The notes under the pieces were generated by a model, which was not told the origin of the DNA, ran no database searches, and was given only the letters and a program-made list of their open reading frames with translations. A stretch of DNA of 9,972 nt from JAAFHS01 sp031396505 (lineage in GTDB: Bacteria; Pseudomonadota; Alphaproteobacteria; Rhodobacterales; Rhodobacteraceae). The stretch covers positions 1 through 9,972 of the forward strand of contig JANNKX010000133.1 in assembly GCA_031396505.1 (NCBI GenBank), in the 5' to 3' direction. The position numbers and the translations under genes were made by a program. Positions 5,172 through 9,972 of the stretch are shown here, piece by piece. Numbering within the stretch: position 1 is the stretch's first letter; the number at the start of each line of letters is the position of its first letter.

Positions 5172-7589
5172 CTAGCCGCGCATTCTTGCCCCATCTGCAT
5201 CGAACAGGGGGGCGAGGTGGACTTTTGCGGGGCGGCGATGGCCGAGGATTTCGATTTCAGCACGGGTGCCGTCGGTGGCGCGGTCGGCGGGCAAAAAGCC
5301 CATGGCGAGGGATTTTTGGGTGAAATGCGAGTAGCCGCCGGAAGTGCAGAAGCCTTGCACGGTGCCGTCGAGCCAGATCGGTTCCCACGCGACGACATCG
5401 GCGTCATCGGCATCGACGATGAAGGACACAAGCTTGCGTTTCGGACCTGCCGCTTTTTCGGCGGTGGCAGACGCTTTGCCGATCCAGTCGGTATCCTTGT
5501 TCCAGCGGATGAAGCGGTCAAGCCCAGTTTCCCCCGGTGTGTAATCGGGGCTAAATTCGCGACCCCAGCTTCCGAACCATTTGTCGAGGCGCAGCGACAT
5601 CATCGCGCGCATACCGAAGGGGCGCAGGGACAGGTCGTGGCCAGCGGCGGTGAGGGTATCCCACAGGTGGCGGACGGACATATGGTCGGTGAAAATCTCA
5701 TATCCCAGATCGGCGGTATAGCTGACGCGCTGCACGATGCAGTTGGCCATGCCGATGGTCATGCGGCGCACGTCCATGAATTTGAAGGCGTCTGCGGACA
5801 CGTCGCTGCGGGTGACACGCGAGAGGAGTTCGCGGGCATTTGGCCCTGCAATCTGAAACCCCGACCGCGCGTCCGAGATGTTGACGACGTGGCAGCCATC
5901 CATCTTGTTCTGGTCGAACCAGCGGTGATGCCAGCCCTGCGCGCCATAGCTGGCGGTCAGTTGAAATTCGGTGTCCGACAGGCAGGACACGGTGAAGTCG
6001 CCGATGATCTTGCCCGATGGCGACAGCATTGGCGTGAGGCTGAGGCGGCCCGGTTTCGGGATCAGGCCGGCCATGATCTGGTCCAGCCACTTGCGTGCAT
6101 TCGGACCTGTGACCTTGTACTTGCCGAAGTTCTGTACCTCGTTGATGCCGACGCCATCGCGCACGGCCATGACTTCCTGACGCGTCGCCTCCCATGCGTT
6201 GGAGCGTTTGAAAGTGGGTTGTTCATAGCGCGCATCGCCGGGCAGGGCGTGGTAATTCACCACCTCAAGCCCGTATTGCTGGCCCCAGACGGCGTTCATG
6301 CTATCGAACGTGTCGTACATCGGCGTGGTGCGGAAGGGGCGGGCGGCGGGGCGTTCTTCGTTTGGGTAGCTGACCGAAAAGCGCATCTGGTAGTTTTCGA
6401 TCACCTTGGGCACGGTGTAGCCCGGCGTTGTCCAGTTGCCGAAACGGCTGACGTCAAAGCCGCGCGGGTCGCGTTCAACCTCGCCGTGGATCATCCATTG
6501 TGCGAGGGCGAGGCCCATGCCGCCGCCTTGGCTGAAGCCCGCCATCACGGCGCAGGCAGACCAGTAATTGCGCAGACCCTGCACCGGGCCGATGAGGGGG
6601 TTGCCATCGGGGGCAAAGGTGAAGGGGCCGTGGATCACGCGCTTGACGCCTGCGCGTTCAAGGGCGGGAAAGCGTTTGTAGGCGAATTCGATGCTGGCGG
6701 TGATCTTGTCGAATTGATCGGGCAGCAGTTCCTGCCCCCATGTCCATGGCGTGCCGTCAATGCTCCAGCCTTCGCAGGGCTTTTCGTAGAACCCGATGCA
6801 AAAGCCGCGCCCTTCCTGCCGCAGATAGGATTCACCACCGGGGTCCATCACATGCGGAAATTCGCGGCCCCCGCGCGCTACGATTTCGGGGATATCATCG
6901 GTGACGATGTATTGATGCGCCATTGGCAGCAGCGGCAGATAGACGCCCGCCATCGCGCCCACCTCACGCGCCCAGAGGCCGCCTGCGTTGACCAGATGTT
7001 CGCAGGTAATGGTGCCCTTTTCGGTGACGACTTCCCAGCCATCTTTCGTGGAATTGGTTTCAAGGACGCGATTATGCAATATGATCTCGGCCCCGCCCAT
7101 TTTCGCAGCCTTGGCATAGGCATGCGTCGTGCCGTAGGGGTCAAGGTGGCCATCCAGCGGGTCATACAACGCGCCGATGATGCCTGCCGTGTTGACCATG
7201 CCATCGGTCATCTTTTCGACCTCGGCAGGCGACAGGATTTCGGTATCAAGCCCCATGTAGCGATGCTTGGCGCGTTCCGCCTTTAGCTGATCAAACCGCG
7301 CTTGATTGTCGGCCAGCGTGATACCGCCCACATGGTGCAACCCGCACGACATGCCGGTGATCGTCTCAAGTTCCTTGTACAGCCGGATCGTGTAGCCTTG
7401 TAGGGCCGCCATGTTAGTGTCGCCGTTCAGGGTGTGAAAGCCGCCCGCCGCATGCCAAGTGGACCCTGCGGTCAGTTCGGCGCGTTCGATCAGTGTGACA
7501 TCTGACCAGCCGAGTTTGGTCAGGTGATACAGTACCGAACAGCCAACAACGCCGCCCCCGATCACGACCACGCGGGTATGGGTTTTCAT
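5172..7589 (-). CDS. Dimethylglycine/sarcosine dehydrogenase-like FAD oxidoreductase with GcvT domain
   Basis: The 805-residue length and layout fit the DMGDH/SARDH family. The N-terminal DAO flavin domain (about 6-372) has the dinucleotide motif GGGVVG (11-16), Glu35 at the end of the second strand, and STWHAAGG (43-50), whose His46 matches the position that carries covalent FAD in this family. HGPFTFAPDGNPLIGP (320-335) and FSQGGGMG (352-359) follow. A short FAO_M-type linker (about 379-448) leads to a GcvT-like tetrahydrofolate domain (about 455-700, with NFGKYKVTGPNA, RVSYTADLGYE and the LRLDKWFGSWG...TPGETGLDRF block) and a GcvT_C barrel to the end. The predicted reaction is oxidative N-demethylation of a methylated glycine or related amine, with the one-carbon unit caught by folate and electrons probably passed to ETF. 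The exact substrate cannot be told from the sequence. The start is supported by AAGGGAGG eight bases upstream. It is the last gene of an apparent operon behind livH and livM. Confidence 0.88.
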   Translation of the reverse strand: MKTHTRVVVIGGGVVGCSVLYHLTKLGWSDVTLIERAELTAGSTWHAAGGFHTLNGDTNMAALQGYTIRLYKELETITGMSCGLHHVGGITLADNQARFDQLKAERAKHRYMGLDTEILSPAEVEKMTDGMVNTAGIIGALYDPLDGHLDPYGTTHAYAKAAKMGGAEIILHNRVLETNSTKDGWEVVTEKGTITCEHLVNAGGLWAREVGAMAGVYLPLLPMAHQYIVTDDIPEIVARGGREFPHVMDPGGESYLRQEGRGFCIGFYEKPCEGWSIDGTPWTWGQELLPDQFDKITASIEFAYKRFPALERAGVKRVIHGPFTFAPDGNPLIGPVQGLRNYWSACAVMAGFSQGGGMGLALAQWMIHGEVERDPRGFDVSRFGNWTTPGYTVPKVIENYQMRFSVSYPNEERPAARPFRTTPMYDTFDSMNAVWGQQYGLEVVNYHALPGDARYEQPTFKRSNAWEATRQEVMAVRDGVGINEVQNFGKYKVTGPNARKWLDQIMAGLIPKPGRLSLTPMLSPSGKIIGDFTVSCLSDTEFQLTASYGAQGWHHRWFDQNKMDGCHVVNISDARSGFQIAGPNARELLSRVTRSDVSADAFKFMDVRRMTIGMANCIVQRVSYTADLGYEIFTDHMSVRHLWDTLTAAGHDLSLRPFGMRAMMSLRLDKWFGSWGREFSPDYTPGETGLDRFIRWNKDTDWIGKASATAEKAAGPKRKLVSFIVDADDADVVAWEPIWLDGTVQGFCTSGGYSHFTQKSLAMGFLPADRATDGTRAEIEILGHRRPAKVHLAPLFDADGARMRG

Positions 7590-7597
7590 GGGCGCTG

Positions 7598-7605
7598 CCT
7601 CCCTT
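7598..7605 (-). promoter_or_regulatory. Ribosome binding site of the dehydrogenase gene
   Basis: AAGGGAGG on the minus strand lies eight bases before the ATG at 7589. It is one of the best Shine-Dalgarno matches in the window and fixes the start codon. Confidence 0.75.
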
Positions 7606-7647
7606 GCAGGTTTGGCGCAGTTTTGCCTTTCGGTGTGGGCAGGGTCA

Positions 7648-7672
7648 TGTCAAGGCGCGACAAAAAATGTCG
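7648..7672 (-). promoter_or_regulatory. Small dyad and TTGACA in the livM-dehydrogenase gap
   Basis: In the 97-base gap a perfect dyad, CGACA-N5-TGTCG (7658-7672, with an all-A loop on the + strand), lies just upstream, in the minus sense, of a TTGACA hexamer at 7648-7653. This could be an operator next to a -35 element for a separate promoter of the dehydrogenase. No credible -10 hexamer is found 16-18 bases on, so the whole may be only an mRNA spacer hairpin. Confidence 0.25.
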
Positions 7673-7686
7673 GTGGCAGCGTGAAC

Positions 7687-8991
7687 CTATTTTTCCGGAA
7701 TGAGGCCACGCGGGCTGAACCGTATCACCAGCAGCAGAATGACCCCCAGCGACAGCAGGCGCATGTGCTGGGCATTGTCATCCAGGTTGGTCTTGAACGC
7801 GCCATCCGGCAGCAGGGCGGTGACGTAGCCCATGAGGTCCGACCCAAAGTTTTCGGCAATCAGCCATAGCCAGCCGATAAAAAGACCGCCAAGGACCGAC
7901 CCCCAGTTGTTGCCGGACCCGCCGACAATGACCATCACCCAGATCAGGAAAGTGAATTGCAGCGGGTTATACGTGCCGGGGTTCATCAGGCCCTGCATGT
8001 TTGTCATCATCGCACCTGCCACGCCCACGATGGCCGATCCGATGATGAACACCTGCAGATGCTGGCGTTTCACGTCCTTGCCCATGGCCTCGGCCGATAC
8101 CTCATTGTCGCGGATGGCGCGCATCATGCGACCCCAGGGGGATGCCAGCGCGCGTTCGGACAGCCAGATCACAATGGCCAGCACGACGGTAAACAGGAAA
8201 GCGTATTGCAGTTTCACAAGGATGGTGGACGCGGTGACGGGGTCAAAACCCCGGCTTGCGGCCATTTCGGTAAACCAGGCCGTCTTTTGCAGCACCACCT
8301 CTTCGTCGACCGGCCATGGGCGGGGAAGGTCATTGACCATTTTCACGCCACGCGCGAGCCAGTCTTCGTTTTTCAGAACAGACACGATGATTTCGGCAAT
8401 CCCGAGGGTCGCGATGGCAAGGTAATCAGACCGCAGGCCAAGTGCCGTCTTGCCGATCGCCCAGGCCGCCGCGGCGGCCATCAGACCGCCTACGGGCCAT
8501 GCGATCAGCGCGGGCAGGCCAAGGCCGCCGATATTGCCGTAGGTGGCGGGGTCATGCGCCTCGATCCCCGTCACGGCCCCGTCAAAGAGCCAGCGGTAGG
8601 CGACAAAGCCGCCGACCAGCAGGCCGATCAGCGTGATCGTGCGCGGGCGGCCGGGGGCCATGCGCTGATACACGAACACCGACAGGAAAATGGCCGCCAG
8701 TCCGAACACGAGTGCCACCATCAATTGCGGCCCCCCTGCAGCCCAGCCCGCAGCCACAGGTTCCGATGCGATCAGCACGACCGCCAGCCCGCCAAGGGCG
8801 GCAAAGCCCATCAGCCCGGTGTTGAACAGCCCCGCATAACCCCACTGCATGTTCAACCCAAGCGCCATGATGGCAAAGATCAAGGATGTGTTCAGGATGC
8901 TGAAGGCATAATTCCAGCTTTCGATCAGGGCTGCCAGAACGAACAGGATGGCGACCCCGGCAAACAGAAGGGCGTTGCGATGGCGGGTCAT
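7687..8991 (-). CDS. livM: Branched-chain amino acid-type (HAAT) ABC transporter permease LivM
   Basis: This is a 434-residue polytopic membrane protein, close to the usual LivM length. Hydrophobic segments lie roughly at residues 7-25, 28-48, 55-77, 87-108, 117-137, 157-179, 261-278, 312-332, 345-380 and 408-424. The family signature GLNMQWGYAGLFNTG spans 45-59, and the cytoplasmic coupling loop RAIRDNEVSAEAMGKD (291-306) should dock onto the LivG/LivF ATPases. It pairs with LivH to form the channel. Its ATG overlaps the livH stop as ATGA, implying translational coupling, and AAGGGG lies eight bases upstream. HAAT systems carry branched-chain amino acids but also urea, amides and other small compounds; the neighbouring demethylating flavoenzyme suggests an N-methylated substrate here, which is inference. 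Confidence 0.92.
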   Translation of the reverse strand: MTRHRNALLFAGVAILFVLAALIESWNYAFSILNTSLIFAIMALGLNMQWGYAGLFNTGLMGFAALGGLAVVLIASEPVAAGWAAGGPQLMVALVFGLAAIFLSVFVYQRMAPGRPRTITLIGLLVGGFVAYRWLFDGAVTGIEAHDPATYGNIGGLGLPALIAWPVGGLMAAAAAWAIGKTALGLRSDYLAIATLGIAEIIVSVLKNEDWLARGVKMVNDLPRPWPVDEEVVLQKTAWFTEMAASRGFDPVTASTILVKLQYAFLFTVVLAIVIWLSERALASPWGRMMRAIRDNEVSAEAMGKDVKRQHLQVFIIGSAIVGVAGAMMTNMQGLMNPGTYNPLQFTFLIWVMVIVGGSGNNWGSVLGGLFIGWLWLIAENFGSDLMGYVTALLPDGAFKTNLDDNAQHMRLLSLGVILLLVIRFSPRGLIPEK

Positions 8992-9972
8992 ATCGTTTTC
9001 CCCTTGAAGAGGCCGGTTGGCATGAACAGAAGCACGATGATCAGGATCGTGAAGCTGACTGCGAATTTGTAATCGGTGGATAAAAGTTGCACGAGCGCAT
9101 CGGGTGCCAGGCTTTCAGGAACGGCGTAGGTGATCACCTTTTTCCACGCATAGGTCACCATCACCTCGCTGAATGCGATGAGGAAGCCACCGACGATTGC
9201 CCCGATGGGGGAACCCAGGCCCCCCACGATGGCTGCGGCAAACATCGGCAGCAGCAACTGGTAATACGTGAAGGGTTTGAACGACTTGTCCAGCCCATAC
9301 AGCATGCCCGCGATGGTGGCGAGGGCGGCCGCGACGATCCATGTCACGGCGACCACGCGGTCGGGGTTGATACCGGACAGCAGGGCGAGGTCTTCGTTAT
9401 CGGAAAAGGCGCGCATGGATTTGCCGGTGCGGGTTTTCTGCAGGAACCAGAACAACAGCGCCATCACGATCAGGGCCGTGACAAGCGTCAGCCCTTGGGT
9501 GGATCTGATGGCGAGCCCCTCGGCCAATCCCGTCGCCTCTTTGAAGCCGCCAGCCGAGACAATGAAACGTTCGCCGTCAAAGAAGTTCTGCTCGTCCGGG
9601 CCGATACCAAAACGCACGACAGCGTTCAGGATGAACATCACCCCGAGCGAGACGATGACGTAAACCGTGGGTTTCGCGCGCTGTTTGCGATAAAAGCGGT
9701 AGACCGCGAAATCTGTACCCAACACCAGCAGGGCGGTGGCGGCGATGCCAAGGGGCAGGGCGAGCAGGGCGGTGGGCAGGGGGGCGATGCCGATGCCCAT
9801 GGACTGGAACCACCAGGTGAAGAAGATGGTGATCATGGTGCCGAAGGCCATGGTATCGCCATGGGCGAAGATGGAGAACCGCAGGATGGAATAGATCAGG
9901 GTGATGCCAAGCGCACCAAGGGCCAGCTGTGCACCGTAAGCGACGCCGGGGACGAAGACGAAGTTGAGGAAG
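8988..9972 (-). CDS. livH: Branched-chain amino acid-type (HAAT) ABC transporter permease LivH, 5' end cut by window edge
   Basis: The minus-strand frame stays open to the right edge, giving 328 codons including the stop (327 residues, with one extra base at the edge). Although an internal ATG occurs at 9851, the 40 codons before it encode FLNFVFVPG, then AYGAQLALGALGITLIYSIL and FSIFAHGDT, the conserved first transmembrane region of LivH, so the true start is beyond the window, probably by only a few codons. Several more hydrophobic segments follow, and the loop SMRAFSDNEDLALLSGINP is the EAA-like contact with the ATPase. The C terminus (PTGLFKGKTI) overlaps livM by four bases. The cognate livF, livG and binding-protein genes are not in the window and may lie to the right. 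Confidence 0.92.
   Translation of the reverse strand, partial: FLNFVFVPGVAYGAQLALGALGITLIYSILRFSIFAHGDTMAFGTMITIFFTWWFQSMGIGIAPLPTALLALPLGIAATALLVLGTDFAVYRFYRKQRAKPTVYVIVSLGVMFILNAVVRFGIGPDEQNFFDGERFIVSAGGFKEATGLAEGLAIRSTQGLTLVTALIVMALLFWFLQKTRTGKSMRAFSDNEDLALLSGINPDRVVAVTWIVAAALATIAGMLYGLDKSFKPFTYYQLLLPMFAAAIVGGLGSPIGAIVGGFLIAFSEVMVTYAWKKVITYAVPESLAPDALVQLLSTDYKFAVSFTILIIVLLFMPTGLFKGKTI
9000..9005 (-). promoter_or_regulatory. Ribosome binding site of livM inside livH
   Basis: AAGGGG on the minus strand, embedded in the last codons of livH, sits eight bases before the livM ATG. Together with the ATGA overlap it supports coupled translation of the two permeases. Confidence 0.65.

Noticed and set aside
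5217..7286. Long open frame of 689 codons on the + strand opposite the dehydrogenase gene
   Set aside because: It is the antisense of a well-supported gene in high-GC DNA, has no recognisable domain and is rich in His, Ala and Gly, typical of a shadow frame.
7957..9072. Open frame of 371 codons on the + strand opposite livM
   Set aside because: It is antisense to a clear membrane permease and its product is a His/Gln/Asp-rich sequence without family features.
9849..9851. ATG at 9851 as the livH start
   Set aside because: The frame continues upstream to the window edge and encodes the conserved first transmembrane segment of LivH.

Overview
The window looks like a chromosomal segment of a high-GC marine alphaproteobacterium, most likely of the Roseobacter/Rhodobacteraceae group. 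This is inferred from three things: two tandem RTX proteins ending in a Hint_2-type (Hedgehog/intein-like) domain, a dimethylglycine/sarcosine-dehydrogenase-like flavoenzyme beside branched-chain-amino-acid-type permeases, and the codon and protein style. No rRNA, tRNA, insertion sequence, phage gene or CRISPR array was seen.

Left part (1-4503, + strand): two consecutive genes encode large, acidic, glycine/aspartate-rich proteins. Each has arrays of calcium-binding RTX nonapeptides, a short cap module, and a C-terminal domain of about 190 residues that starts at a Cys in the motif CFTPGT. The first gene enters from outside the window. The second is complete and carries an extra non-RTX, beta-rich domain inside its repeat region. 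Both are probably calcium-dependent secreted or surface proteins whose C-terminal Hint domain may act in autoprocessing. A 156-base AT-richer gap separates them and may hold a promoter.

Middle (4489-5079, - strand): a small MobA/MocA-type nucleotidyltransferase points toward the second RTX gene and overlaps its 3' end by 15 bases. A GC-rich hairpin lies across the overlap. Upstream of this gene, at 5091-5121, is a strong intrinsic terminator for the next transcription unit.

Right part (5172-9972, - strand): an apparent operon read right to left. It contains livH (its first few codons probably lie beyond the right edge), livM (sharing an ATGA overlap with livH) and, after a 97-base gap, an 805-residue covalent-flavin-type oxidoreductase fused to a GcvT-like folate domain. 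The HAAT-family permeases presumably import a small amino-acid-like compound. The enzyme suggests this could be an N-methylated one (dimethylglycine, sarcosine or a relative), with the methyl group oxidised to formaldehyde or passed to tetrahydrofolate. The ATPases and binding protein of the transporter are not in the window.

Nothing here is clearly a new defence or mobile system. The most interesting points are the architecture of the RTX-Hint pair (including a cap module without a Hint domain and an unnamed beta-rich domain), the overlapping convergent gene ends with their hairpin, and the possible substrate assignment of the transporter/dehydrogenase unit.
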